A DNA stretch of 64,000 bases from JBGSKY01 sp041740995 (GCA_041740995.1 JBGSKY010000254.1:22098-86097); one strand, 5' to 3'; positions 8,658-18,179 are shown, counted from the first letter of the stretch. Numbers and translations are program-made. The notes: a model not told the origin generated them from the letters alone.

Positions 8658-8927
8658 CTAATATCCGCGGAATGGGTCGGCCATAGAGTCCCACAATCGC
8701 CACTCAAGAAAGAGCAGCAGGTACGGTCCGACATACAAAATGAATTGACCGACATAGAGTGCAACCGGCTCGTAAATATAGCCAACGACACCGGTGAAAA
8801 TGACATACATGAAGCCCATGTTGGCTATTAAAGCGAGACAGCTAATCAGAGTTGTACCGAAAATGTAAAGCCCCAGTCGCCAACCGGAGCCCCATGATTT
8901 AGTTGCTTGTTCGTTTTCCGCCGCCAT
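8658..8927 (-). CDS. Small integral membrane protein
   Basis: The 89-residue product has a short charged N-terminus (MAAENEQATKSWG), then two hydrophobic stretches at about residues 18-45 (LYIFGTTLISCLALIANMGF region) and 55-78 (VALYVGQFILYVGPYLLLF), and ends with a conserved-looking WRLWDSMADPFRGY. Two membrane segments are likely. No family is recognised. The gene lies 37 bases upstream of the histidine phosphatase on the same strand. The composition and clean start support a real gene, but there is no functional evidence. Confidence 0.65.
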   Translation of the reverse strand: MAAENEQATKSWGSGWRLGLYIFGTTLISCLALIANMGFMYVIFTGVVGYIYEPVALYVGQFILYVGPYLLLFLEWRLWDSMADPFRGY

Positions 8928-9275
8928 TTTCTCCGCCGATTCGCTTCGTTTGGACTGATTATATCAACGAGCACTATCAAATACACCGACTGATCGTCCG
9001 TCAAGCGTCTTGGTCAGAAATTCATAATTTGCTCATTGCAAACTTGCAATTAGCCAGTCTTAAAAAGCTCGAGTTGCAGCGCTACTTTAAGAAAACCTGG
9101 CCAATCGATGCGATCGTCATTGCCGTTAGCGTCTGCCTCGCCACTACCATTTAACTGCACGATGTAGCCCAAAATGGTCGTGATTATGCAAACGAGTTTG
9201 GCTGTAAGGTAAGGTTGCCGTGGCTCGCCGATCTTCTTGCGGGCTAACTGCAAGACTCCCGCATGAGACGACACC
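8928..9275. other. Intergenic region between divergent genes
   Basis: This 348-base gap separates the minus-strand membrane-protein gene from the plus-strand glycosyltransferase gene, so it should hold two divergent promoters; none can be called confidently. A 75-codon minus-strand frame (9050-9277) with one hydrophobic stretch is present, but it has no other support. No RNA gene or repeat is seen. Confidence 0.5.
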
Positions 9276-10400
9276 ATGAATTCAAACCGCCGCCCAACCG
9301 CCGGTGACGACAGCTCGATCGCGATCATAATGCCAGTTTCGGCACATACTATCGCAACGCCGCGGACGCTCAATGACATTCGAACCGTGATGCGATCTAC
9401 GCGACAGCCGTACACTGTCGTGCTAGTTCGAAACGGCCCCATCAAGCGCCACTTGCGAGAATACCTCGACGCGGTTTGCTTCAGCGAAGCCACCGTTCAA
9501 TGCGTGCAGCTCGCTTCAGCAGTTCCTGAACGGCTGGCGTTGCAGGCTGGCATGGATTCGATCGCGGCCGATGCTTATGTCTGTATCGCGGCTGACGGCA
9601 ATGACGATCCGCAGTCGATTGTCGAATTGATCCGAAAATGGAAAAATGGTTCGGACTGCGTGTTTGCGATTCGCAATTCAACCTCACAAATGTCGCGGCG
9701 TCAAAAGATCGTCCAACGAGTTTACGATTCCGTTGCTCGACGATGCGGAACGCCGATTACAAACACTGCGGCCAACTACTGCCTCTTGGACCGCAAGGTC
9801 GTACAGAGTTTGCAGGCCATTCCGGCTGACCAGGCGACCTTGGCTGCCTGCACCTCCAAACTTGGTGTCCGAAGATCGTTGGTTGGTATGAACGATACAT
9901 GGCGACGAACACCATCAGTCAGTCGTCAGCTCTTAACACATTTCCGAACACTTCGCGACGCTATGATAACTCATTCGAGAACGCCAGTTCGCGCGATGTA
10001 CCTTGCGGCTGCCGGCGTGTTAGCAATCGCGTGCGGATCGATTTTGTGCAGTTTGTGTGCGCTGACAATAGGCGTCTCAACCGGCTCGATTCTTATCGGC
10101 TTGGTCATGGCTGGCTTGTCGAGCATCTGTTTGTTGACGACCTGCGTTGTCATTGCCGGTGAGATGCTCTACCGGTTGTTACAAAACGGACCAGCGATGC
10201 GGCAGTATTCGGTACTTTCGAATTCTATCGCGACTTGCTCGATCCGACCGGCGCAGTCGGCTAGCCTTGAAGAATCACAGATCCTCGCCGAGCTTGGTGC
10301 GTTGCAGGCTGAAACGCAACTTTCGGTAGCGAAACCCGCCAAGATTTTCGATCGAGCCGGAGTAGGTCAATTGTTATCAATTGACGATGAAGATAATTGA
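9276..10400 (+). CDS. GtrB/DPM1-like family 2 glycosyltransferase with two C-terminal membrane segments
   Basis: The 374-residue product has a GT-A-type domain (about 15-210) followed by two hydrophobic helices (about 240-265 and 270-300) and a soluble tail, the layout of polyprenyl-phosphate glycosyltransferases such as GtrB. The family signature around CLLDRKVVQSL corresponds to the DFRLLDRxVV motif. The N-terminal strand reads SIAIIMPVSAH. The usual DADLQDPP metal-binding motif appears as AADGNDDPQS, where the first Asp is Ala, so metal binding is altered. It could still load a sugar on a polyprenol carrier at the inner membrane. The minus-strand gene on the left is divergent and the next gene is convergent, so it is probably monocistronic. 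Confidence 0.65.
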   Translation: MNSNRRPTAGDDSSIAIIMPVSAHTIATPRTLNDIRTVMRSTRQPYTVVLVRNGPIKRHLREYLDAVCFSEATVQCVQLASAVPERLALQAGMDSIAADAYVCIAADGNDDPQSIVELIRKWKNGSDCVFAIRNSTSQMSRRQKIVQRVYDSVARRCGTPITNTAANYCLLDRKVVQSLQAIPADQATLAACTSKLGVRRSLVGMNDTWRRTPSVSRQLLTHFRTLRDAMITHSRTPVRAMYLAAAGVLAIACGSILCSLCALTIGVSTGSILIGLVMAGLSSICLLTTCVVIAGEMLYRLLQNGPAMRQYSVLSNSIATCSIRPAQSASLEESQILAELGALQAETQLSVAKPAKIFDRAGVGQLLSIDDEDN

Positions 10401-10509
10401 AGCTGACAGGTGCAAATCAAAGGAACAATTGAGGAAATTGTTCCACTCTGTTAGGCCGCCGAAAAGTCTTGGCGACTTCCGCAGCGGCGATGCTTCGATA
10501 CAAATAATG

Positions 10510-12078
10510 TCAAGCGTTCATCGGGCCTTCGACTCCACCGCTGGCTTTTTCGCCGCTGATGGTAATTGCTTTGTAGCCACCGATTGACTTGAAGTACAAA
10601 ATCAAGATCAAGTAGCAAATCGCCATGACGGCTGGGACAATTGCCGTTAGCTTGAGCGCCACTCGGCTGCCGTGCAAGGTCGCTTCGTTGACCGGACCGT
10701 TGTCCTGTGCAGCATGCGTTTTCGCTTCTTGCCACCACGTATCCAGGGCAGACAGGTTTTCGTCAGTCCGTTGAGTTTCAGCGAGTATTTCCATTTCGCC
10801 AGCAAGTTTCTTGCCCTCATCGGCAAGCGTTGAAACCTTCGTGCCGTTCAACCCATTGGTTGTAAATGCTAAGAACCGATTTTCTTTGTCGGCTTTGTAA
10901 CGATCAAAGGTGTCCATTGAAACACTTTGAAGCTTCTCCGAGGCAAATTTGTCCTGCTTGAATCCAATACCAGGTCCACCCAACAGTCCAGCGGACAACA
11001 TACCTACGCCACCAACGACGCCAAGTGTTACCGCGCCACCCTTCGGAAATCGCTCAGAAACAACGGCCAACATGGTCGGCCAGAAAAACGTCTTACCCAA
11101 ACCGTAAATCGTCACCGCAGCAATTGCCATCAACGTCGTGCTGACAGTGCCGAGCGTATAAAGACCAATGACCGCAAGGATGGAACTGACCAAAAGCAAA
11201 CCCAGCGGGGAAATTTTGTGAACAATCGGCCCAGCAACAAATCGCAAAATAAACATCAAGGCCGAGGTGTAAACGAACAACCAACGACCCGTAGTTTCGT
11301 CTAAAATCGAACCGGTGATTCGAGGAATCCATGAATCTGTACCAAGCTCGACATAGCCGACCATCGCCTGAATCAGGACCAGAAACAACAAAATAGGCGA
11401 GGCGAACTGGACCAAAATTTTGCCGAACGACATCCCGCTAGCGCTGGCTTCGGAAGGCGGCATGCGCTGACCAAAAATTAAGAAGCCGTACAAAATCACC
11501 GGTATCAAAAAGAGGCTGATCTGAATCTGCCAAGAGAATTTGTCGGCCATAAAAATCGACGCAACGCCGCCGATGATCAAGCCCGCTGGCCAGCCCGCAT
11601 GAAGGATATTCAAGTAGTGCGTTTTGTTGTTCGGAAACAGCGTTGCAACTAGTGGATTCACGACCGCTTCGCAAACGCCGTTTCCGATCGCGAACATGAA
11701 CATGCCAACAAACAGTGTCCAATACGTGGCGTCTTTGCCAGCTGCGGTGAACACGGCCGGAGCGGCGAGAGTAACGACGGCCGAAAGAAAATGGATGATG
11801 AATGCAAAGGCCATCAGCTTTCCGAAGCCAACTTTTTCAGCGATAAAGCTGGCAAGAATAATAACGATTCCAAATCCGACAAATCCACCGCCAGTGATTT
11901 GCCCCAGTTCAGTTTGCGTGAATCCAAACGACTCGGACCATGCGGCCAACACACTGGCGCTCCGTACGGAAAATCCAATCCCAGCGGCGAGGATCGCTAC
12001 GAAGCCAGCTAGCAAGAGCCGGTTAGCGTTGGGAGCGATGGAATAGTGCAACGAAGCAGGATCTGCGGTTTGGCTCAT
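10510..12078 (-). CDS. Major facilitator superfamily transporter, FucP-like sugar type
   Basis: This 522-residue membrane protein has about 12 hydrophobic segments. The GNGVCEAVVNPLVATLFP motif in the fifth helix region is typical of the FucP/sugar:H+ branch of the MFS. The gene product is unusual in carrying a hydrophilic, charged insertion of about 100 residues (roughly 375-475, starting GIGFKQDKFASEKL and containing DRYKADKENRF) just before the last membrane helix. Length without it would be the normal 420. Transport of a monosaccharide is the best guess from the family. The gene is monocistronic; uvrC is divergent on its upstream side. Confidence 0.8.
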   Translation of the reverse strand: MSQTADPASLHYSIAPNANRLLLAGFVAILAAGIGFSVRSASVLAAWSESFGFTQTELGQITGGGFVGFGIVIILASFIAEKVGFGKLMAFAFIIHFLSAVVTLAAPAVFTAAGKDATYWTLFVGMFMFAIGNGVCEAVVNPLVATLFPNNKTHYLNILHAGWPAGLIIGGVASIFMADKFSWQIQISLFLIPVILYGFLIFGQRMPPSEASASGMSFGKILVQFASPILLFLVLIQAMVGYVELGTDSWIPRITGSILDETTGRWLFVYTSALMFILRFVAGPIVHKISPLGLLLVSSILAVIGLYTLGTVSTTLMAIAAVTIYGLGKTFFWPTMLAVVSERFPKGGAVTLGVVGGVGMLSAGLLGGPGIGFKQDKFASEKLQSVSMDTFDRYKADKENRFLAFTTNGLNGTKVSTLADEGKKLAGEMEILAETQRTDENLSALDTWWQEAKTHAAQDNGPVNEATLHGSRVALKLTAIVPAVMAICYLILILYFKSIGGYKAITISGEKASGGVEGPMNA

Positions 12079-12372
12079 GGTGCAAACTGAATTTGGAGGA
12101 TAAAAACGAGGTTATGCGTTGATCGACGATTGGTTGTAAATCAGCGACGCTCGCTAGCGTAACTACCAAAGGGCTTTCATTCAACGCGGGGAGGCGGCTT
12201 CGGGCATCGAATTTTGCCAACAAGCCATAATAAAGGCGTTGGAGGTTCCGTTTAGGCAATCCCGGAGGTCGCCACTCGGCCCGTGACCAATCGCATTGAA
12301 AAATGCTGCCAAGCGACTGACCCTCATCTGGGAATCAGCCGGATTTATTTGACCGACGCGATATAATTGGAC

Positions 12373-13773
12373 ATGGATGGGATTGTGATGGATGAATCTG
12401 ACATAGCCAATACGCCGACAAACAGCTCTAAACGCCCGGAACCGAACTCGACGCAGAGCGGCAATTTCGGCTTTCGTCGCGCGGCCGAAAAAGTGAAAAC
12501 GTTCCCTCAAACGCCTGGCGTCTATTTGATGAAAGATGCGGGCGGGGTGGTGATCTATGTCGGCAAAGCAAAAAATTTGCGCAGCCGGGCTGGCTCTTAC
12601 TTTCAAAGCACGGCAGCCAAGGAGCTTCGGACTGCGGAGTGGTTGCACGAGATCGCCGACATCGATTTTCTGGAATGCAGCAGCGAAGTCGATGCGTTGC
12701 TTACCGAGAATCGGTTGATCAAGGATATTCAACCGCGGAACAACAAGGATCTGAAAGACGATAAGACCTATCCATATCTAATGATCACCCAGCACGAAGA
12801 TTTTCCTCGCGTAGAAGTGACACGAACGCCCAAGTCGAAGGGCGCGAAACTGTACGGTCCTTTTGCCAGCGCTGGACAACTGAGGGGCGCACTGCAAGTG
12901 CTGCAACGTGTTTTTAAATTCCGCACTTGCTCGCTGGATATCGAAGACGGTGATCCGCGTTGGCAATGGTTTCGCCCCTGTTTACTAGCGAGCATCAAAC
13001 AATGCACCGCGCCGTGCAATCTTCGGATCAGCAAGGAAGCCTATCGCCGTGACATTCGACGACTGCAAACCTTCTTGGATGGAGGTTCAACACGGTTGCT
13101 CGGGCAAATGCGTGACGAAATGGCGACCGCATCGAAAGCGATGGATTTTGAACGAGCGGCCAAGCTGCGCGACGAAATCAAGCTGCTAGAGAATTTAGAC
13201 AAACGCGGCGAGCTTGACATGCACGCGCAACCAGAAGTTTTTTATGTCGATCCTAAACGTGGTTTACGCGGTTTGAAAAAGATCTTCGGCTTGAAAGAGG
13301 AACCGAGGGTTATCGAAGGCGTTGATATCGCACACTTGGGTGGAACTGATACAGTCGCATCGCTGGTTCAGTTCCTCGATGGCTTGCCTTTCAAGCCCGG
13401 TTATCGGCGTTACAAAATTCGCGAAGTCAAAGGCGTTGACGACTTTCGAAGCATTTACGATGTCATCTCACGACGATTTCGAAAGCTTGACGAGCAACAG
13501 GAAACCTTCCCCGATATTTTGATGATTGACGGAGGCAAAGGACAATTAAGCTCGGCGTTGGCCGCCTTTCGCGATCAGGGCATCACACCACCGCTGTTGT
13601 GCTCTTTAGCCAAACGCGAGGAAGAGATTTTCTTGCCCGGTCAATCCGAATCGATCAAGCTCGGCCGAGAATCGTTTGCCTTGAGGTTGCTGCAATATGT
13701 CCGCGACGAAGCGCATCGCTTTGCACAACACTACCACCATATTCTCCGTCGCAAAAGCACGCTGGACGAGTAG
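12373..13773 (+). CDS. uvrC: UvrC-like excinuclease subunit lacking the C-terminal HhH region
   Basis: The 466-residue protein contains the N-terminal GIY-YIG nuclease (TPGVYLMKDAGGVVIYVGKA, with Arg and a later Glu), the cysteine region ending in QCTAPC, the UVR helical motif that binds UvrB (DFERAAKLRDEIKLLE), and the RNase H-like C-terminal nuclease (GVDIAHLGG, MIDGGKGQL, VRDEAHRFA). It stops at about the point where standard UvrC (about 600 residues) continues into the helix-hairpin-helix pair that binds DNA. UvrC makes both incisions in nucleotide excision repair. The start is the ATG at 12373; a TTG two codons earlier is possible. No frameshift is seen at the 3' end. Confidence 0.92.
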   Translation: MDGIVMDESDIANTPTNSSKRPEPNSTQSGNFGFRRAAEKVKTFPQTPGVYLMKDAGGVVIYVGKAKNLRSRAGSYFQSTAAKELRTAEWLHEIADIDFLECSSEVDALLTENRLIKDIQPRNNKDLKDDKTYPYLMITQHEDFPRVEVTRTPKSKGAKLYGPFASAGQLRGALQVLQRVFKFRTCSLDIEDGDPRWQWFRPCLLASIKQCTAPCNLRISKEAYRRDIRRLQTFLDGGSTRLLGQMRDEMATASKAMDFERAAKLRDEIKLLENLDKRGELDMHAQPEVFYVDPKRGLRGLKKIFGLKEEPRVIEGVDIAHLGGTDTVASLVQFLDGLPFKPGYRRYKIREVKGVDDFRSIYDVISRRFRKLDEQQETFPDILMIDGGKGQLSSALAAFRDQGITPPLLCSLAKREEEIFLPGQSESIKLGRESFALRLLQYVRDEAHRFAQHYHHILRRKSTLDE

Positions 13774-13925
13774 TTCTCGCACAACAATGCTTAAGTTTCC
13801 TAGAGATTTAGCTTCTTTGAAAGTGATCCCAAGTTTTGTCGGCATCAAAAGACTCTCATTCACCCTGGCCGCACGAATCGTTGCGACAAGTTTCCGATTA
13901 TCGCAGCGCGTACAAACGGCTGCGA

Positions 13926-14726
13926 ATGAACTCAATGTTCGACGATGAGTCGCCCGTTGTGTTGGTGACTGGCAGCAGTTCGGCTCGTGTTGGTCGTTGT
14001 GTTGTTAGTCATTTTCTCAGCAATGGTTATCGCGCTGTCGTGCATGCAAATCATAGCATCGGGGCCGGCCAATCTTTTGTTGCCGATTGCGAGCGAACTG
14101 GTCTAACCGCGATGTTAGTGCAGGGCGACATCAGCGATGAGGCAACCGTGATTGACTGGATCGACTCCATCGACAAGCGATTTGGACGCTTGGATGCGGT
14201 CGTGCATTGTGCGGCGACTTGGGATCGAAAGCCGTTAGAATCAACAACTGCCGACGACGTTTTGAAGAACGTTCGGACCCATACGCTTGGCACTTTTCTT
14301 GTCGCACAACAGGCCGGTTTGCGGATGGTCCAACAATCTTCTGGCGGCAGCATTGTGTTGATCGGCGATTGGGCTTTGGAGCGGCCTTACGTAGACTTTG
14401 CTGCATACTTTTCAGGCAAGGGCAGTGTGCCAACTATGACTCGCTCGTTCGCGGTCGAGCTGGGCAGTCGCAATCCGCGTGTGCGAGTCAACTGCATCCT
14501 GCCCGGGACAGTTCTGCTGTCCGAAGACGCCAGCCAATCCAAACAACAAACACTTCGGCAAGCCACTTTAGTAAAACGGTTGGGCACGCCGGACGACATC
14601 GCACAGGCGGCGTTGTTCTTGTGCGATAGCCCTTTCATTACCGGGGTCAGTTTACCCGTGGACGGTGGTCGGCATTGCTATGCTGGCGACAACGTCGACG
14701 CGGTCGCGCACCCTGAACATCCTTGA
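13926..14726 (+). CDS. SDR oxidoreductase of pteridine-reductase type
   Basis: From the ATG at 13926 the 266-residue product has the Rossmann motif VLVTGSSSARVGR, the VVHCAATWDRKP region in place of NNAG, and the catalytic YFSGK (YxxxK). Exactly 13 residues before the Tyr there is an Asp (LIGDWALERPY) where most SDRs have Ser. This Asp-Tyr-Lys arrangement is that of PTR1-like pteridine reductases, which reduce dihydropterins and folates with NADPH. The C-terminal GTPDDIAQAALFLCDSPFITG is standard for the superfamily. A TTG start at 13836 would add 30 residues of no SDR character. The DUF2461 gene starts 8 bases after the stop, so the two are probably cotranscribed. Confidence 0.75.
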   Translation: MNSMFDDESPVVLVTGSSSARVGRCVVSHFLSNGYRAVVHANHSIGAGQSFVADCERTGLTAMLVQGDISDEATVIDWIDSIDKRFGRLDAVVHCAATWDRKPLESTTADDVLKNVRTHTLGTFLVAQQAGLRMVQQSSGGSIVLIGDWALERPYVDFAAYFSGKGSVPTMTRSFAVELGSRNPRVRVNCILPGTVLLSEDASQSKQQTLRQATLVKRLGTPDDIAQAALFLCDSPFITGVSLPVDGGRHCYAGDNVDAVAHPEHP

Positions 14727-14734
14727 TAAGCGAG

Positions 14735-15448
14735 ATGGCTATGCCGAAGACCAATAGCAGTCCAAATAATCCGATCGATCGAAAATTTTTCGCGTTCTTG
14801 AAGGATTTAAAATCCAATAACAATCGCGAATGGTTTATGGTCAACAAGCCACGTTACGAAGAAGCATGTCTCGCCCCCGCTTTGCAACTTATCACGATGC
14901 TGCAAGCACCGATGCGAAAACTTGCACCATCATTTTTGGTCGTTCCCAAAGCTCATGGCGGCTCGATGATGAGAATCTATCGCGACACTCGGTTCTCAAA
15001 GGACAAGACACCTTACAAGACAAACATCGCCATTCATTTTCGTCATGAAGAATCCTCTGATGACGTGCATGCGCCTGGTTTTTATATCCACCTAGAACCA
15101 GGCGGTTCATTGCTGGGTGTCGGAGCCTGGCAGCCTGGGCCGCCGACGTTGTCCGCAATCCGTGAATCCATTTCCAGCGATGCGAAAGCTTGGCAAAAAG
15201 CCCGTGACAACAAGTCGTTTAAGTCGACCTTTGATCTTTCCGGCGATGTCCTAAAACGTCCACCGCGCGACTATCCTGCCAATCATCCAATGATTGAGGA
15301 TCTCAAGCGAAAGGATTTTGCCGGCTTGCAAAAGCTAACCGACCAGCAAGTCCTCGCGGACGACTTTCCAGCCCGGCTGACCGAAAGTTTCCACGCTTCA
15401 AAAAGCTTCATGCAATTTTTGTGCAACGCCATTGATTTGGAAATGTAG
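14735..15448 (+). CDS. DUF2461 (TIGR02453) family protein
   Basis: The 237-residue product shows the family pattern FFAFLKDLKSNNNREWFMVN, a central RIYRDTRFSKDKTPYKTNI, and FYIHLEPGGSLLGVGAWQPG. These are the hallmark segments of DUF2461, a widespread soluble family of unknown function. No signal peptide or membrane segment is seen. The ATG at 14735 is preferred over an upstream TTG at 14723 that would overlap the stop of the SDR gene. Spacing to the SDR is 8 bases, suggesting a two-gene unit. Confidence 0.9.
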   Translation: MAMPKTNSSPNNPIDRKFFAFLKDLKSNNNREWFMVNKPRYEEACLAPALQLITMLQAPMRKLAPSFLVVPKAHGGSMMRIYRDTRFSKDKTPYKTNIAIHFRHEESSDDVHAPGFYIHLEPGGSLLGVGAWQPGPPTLSAIRESISSDAKAWQKARDNKSFKSTFDLSGDVLKRPPRDYPANHPMIEDLKRKDFAGLQKLTDQQVLADDFPARLTESFHASKSFMQFLCNAIDLEM

Positions 15449-15637
15449 GACTAACGCTGGCCTGGGCGATCTTGTTGGGCTTCGAGCCGAAAAACCCAGG
15501 CAACTTAATCACAATGCTTAAAGCGGAAAATTGAGTCCTGCCTAACAGAAAATTGCAATTTAAGGATCTCGAAAAGCACCGATCGTCCTTAGTTCAGCAT
15601 TGTTTCAGGCGACACCGGTCGCGGTTAGAATGTGGGG

Positions 15638-17185
15638 ATGAAAAAATCAATAAGTGATCTCCGATGGGTACCGATGACACGCAATCACGGCTCTTTATTT
15701 TGCTGGTTCGGCACTCTACTACTGCTCTCTGGAATCGTTTCCACGTGCAATGCACAGCAGTCTGATCGACCTAACGTATTGATGATTGCGATTGATGACC
15801 AAAACGATTGGATCGGTTGCTTAAAAGGACATCCGCTTGCTCAAACGCCAACCATTGACAAACTCGCTGCCAGTGGAACTTTGTTTAGCAATGCACATTG
15901 CCAGGCACCTTTATGCAATTCATCCCGAACAAGTGTACTTACCGGACTGCGACCGAGCACAACGGGCGTGTACGCGCTGCTGCCAAATCATTGGGCCATT
16001 GAGGCGTTAATAGACCACCGGACATTGCCGCAAAGCCTGCGAGATGCCGGCTACACTACTGCGACGACTGGCAAAATCTATCACGCTCCGCCACGTGATG
16101 CTGATCTGCGAAAACGAGAGTTCGACGTTTGGGGACCGGCGGCCAGTGTAGGCGCCAAACCGCCAAAACGATTGATTCCCGATACGCCACCGCACAACAA
16201 TCCGTTGATGGACTGGGGAGTGTTTGATCATCGAGACGAAGATAAAGGCGATTATCAGATCACTGATTGGGCAGTGAACTATCTTGAGCAACGCAAGTCA
16301 GAAAGTCAGCCATTCTTTCTTTCCGTCGGTTATTTCTTGCCACACGTCCCCTGTTATGTCACCTCGAAATGGTACGACCGTTTTCCCGATAGTGATGCCG
16401 TCTTGCCGCCAATCATCGACGCTGATCGAGGTGACACGCCGCACTTCTCATGGTACCTGCATTGGTCTTTGCCAGAACCAAGATTGGCGTGGCTCAAACA
16501 AAATAATCAGTGGCGGAATCTATGTCGTTCGTATCTTGCGAGCACAACCTTTGTCGATTCCCAAATCGCTCGGTTGATGGATTGTTTGGAACAGCAAGGT
16601 TTGGCTGACAACACGCTTATTGTCGTTTGGTCTGATCATGGTTGGCATTTGGGAGAGAAGGAAATTAGCGGCAAAAATACACTGTGGGAATGTTCGACCC
16701 GCGTACCGCTGATCTTTGCTGGCCCGGGTGTAACTAAGGGACAGGTTTGTGGCTCGCCGGCCGAGTTACTCGATATCTATCCAACCTTGGTGGAACTTCT
16801 AAAACTCAAAGGGGCCGAGAATCTGGAAGGCCACTCGCTCGTTGCGCAATTGCGAGACGCCGAAGCGACACGAACCGAACCAGCGATTACGACGCACAAT
16901 CGCGGCAACCATTCAGTTCGCTCCAAGACGCATCGACTGATTCATTACGCCGATGGTTCTGAGGAGTTGTATGATTTGCGGACCGATCCGCATGAATGGA
17001 ACAACCAAATCGAAAACAAAAGCAATCTTGCGACTGTCAGCACACTGCGTTCATTTTTGCCACCGATCAACGCGCCGATGGTCCCCAATAGTGCACAACG
17101 AACTTTGCAATATGATGAAGAGACAGACGTGGCGATTTGGGAAGGTACACCTATTCATCGTGAAGATCCCATTCCGCCACAATAA
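15638..17185 (+). CDS. Exported type I sulfatase, iduronate-2-sulfatase-like
   Basis: The 515-residue product has a signal peptide (about 1-40, LLLLSGIVSTCNAQQ) and an alkaline-phosphatase-superfamily sulfatase domain. The metal-binding pair is VLMIAIDDQND. The formylglycine site is Cys93 in APLCNSSRTSVLTG, fitting CxSxR, so it needs an anaerobic or FGE-type maturase encoded elsewhere. TTGKIYH, FLPHVP and VWSDHGWHLGEK supply the other active-site residues. Iduronate-sulfatase-like enzymes of planctomycetes act on sulfated algal polysaccharides. A GTG two codons upstream is an alternative start. The aldo/keto reductase gene follows at 58 bases on the same strand. Confidence 0.93.
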   Translation: MKKSISDLRWVPMTRNHGSLFCWFGTLLLLSGIVSTCNAQQSDRPNVLMIAIDDQNDWIGCLKGHPLAQTPTIDKLAASGTLFSNAHCQAPLCNSSRTSVLTGLRPSTTGVYALLPNHWAIEALIDHRTLPQSLRDAGYTTATTGKIYHAPPRDADLRKREFDVWGPAASVGAKPPKRLIPDTPPHNNPLMDWGVFDHRDEDKGDYQITDWAVNYLEQRKSESQPFFLSVGYFLPHVPCYVTSKWYDRFPDSDAVLPPIIDADRGDTPHFSWYLHWSLPEPRLAWLKQNNQWRNLCRSYLASTTFVDSQIARLMDCLEQQGLADNTLIVVWSDHGWHLGEKEISGKNTLWECSTRVPLIFAGPGVTKGQVCGSPAELLDIYPTLVELLKLKGAENLEGHSLVAQLRDAEATRTEPAITTHNRGNHSVRSKTHRLIHYADGSEELYDLRTDPHEWNNQIENKSNLATVSTLRSFLPPINAPMVPNSAQRTLQYDEETDVAIWEGTPIHREDPIPPQ

Positions 17186-17243
17186 ACGCATTTCGTGTTT
17201 GCAGGATCTTTAGTTAACCATTCAGAACGCCAGAATTTTATTT

Positions 17244-18179
17244 ATGGAATATCGTCCGCTTGGCAGTACAGGTTTAAAAGTTTCCGCCATCGGTTTTGGC
17301 GCTAGCTCGATTGGGCAGGAATTTCGGCAAGTCGACCTAAACGAAGCCCTTCATTCTGTTCGTGCAGCCTTAGATGGCGGGATGAATCTGATCGATACCG
17401 CCGCTTACTACGGTCGCGGAATGAGTGAGCTATTGCTTGGGCGATTGCTGCCAAGCTTAAAACGCGACTCATTCATCTTGACGACTAAACTGGGACGATA
17501 CGCTCCAAAGCATTTCGATTTTTCGGCTAAGCGAGTCGCTGAGAGCATCGATATCTCGCTTGAAAGAATGCGCGTCGATCATATCGATATGGTTTTTTGC
17601 CATGACATTGAATTTGTCGACAATCAAATCATCTTCGAGGAGACGTTACCGGCGCTCGCCAAAGAAGTGGCCGCGGGCAAAATTCGCTTTATCGGGATCA
17701 GCGGATATCCCATGAAAATTTTTCATCGAGCGTTGGAGCAAACCAAGCTTGATGTGATCCTAACTTATAACCACTACACACTTCAAAACGACATGGCACT
17801 ATCGCTGGTCGAGCCTTGCCGCAAGCTGGGCGTCGGTCTGTTAAACGCGGCTCCTTTTTCTGCAAGATTACTTACCGATGCAGAGCTTCCGCCGTGGCAC
17901 AAAGCGACCCCTGAAGTTCGCCAAGTCGCAGCGGAGGTTGCAAAATTCTGTCGTGATCAAGGTAGTTCAATTGCCAAACTTGCTTTGCAATATTCCGTCG
18001 CCAACAAAGATTTTGCGAGCTGTATCACGGGTTCGGCAAATCCTGATACAGTCAATCAATGGCTGCAGTGGCTCAGCGAACCGATGGATGAGACTTTGGT
18101 CGCCAAGGTGAAGCAAAAACTAACGCCGATTCACAATTGGGTTTACGCTGAGGGACTTCCCGAAAATGGCGACTTTTGA
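17244..18179 (+). CDS. Aldo/keto reductase
   Basis: The 311-residue TIM-barrel protein has the full AKR tetrad: Asp51 and Tyr56 in LIDTAAYYGRG, Lys82 in LTTKLGR, and His120 in MVFCHDIEF. The opening MEYRPLGSTGLKVSAIGFGA is typical of the L-galactose/L-fucose dehydrogenase-like AKRs. It should be a cytoplasmic NAD(P)-dependent sugar or aldehyde oxidoreductase, as no signal peptide is seen. It follows the sulfatase at 58 bases, consistent with a role in sugar use, but the substrate is not shown by sequence. Confidence 0.92.
   Translation: MEYRPLGSTGLKVSAIGFGASSIGQEFRQVDLNEALHSVRAALDGGMNLIDTAAYYGRGMSELLLGRLLPSLKRDSFILTTKLGRYAPKHFDFSAKRVAESIDISLERMRVDHIDMVFCHDIEFVDNQIIFEETLPALAKEVAAGKIRFIGISGYPMKIFHRALEQTKLDVILTYNHYTLQNDMALSLVEPCRKLGVGLLNAAPFSARLLTDAELPPWHKATPEVRQVAAEVAKFCRDQGSSIAKLALQYSVANKDFASCITGSANPDTVNQWLQWLSEPMDETLVAKVKQKLTPIHNWVYAEGLPENGDF

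Noticed and set aside
9050..9277. A 75-codon minus-strand frame with a DANGNDDRID segment resembling an EF-hand
   Set aside because: The loop spacing does not fit an EF-hand (the Ile is one position off and the last Glu is missing), and nothing else supports the frame.
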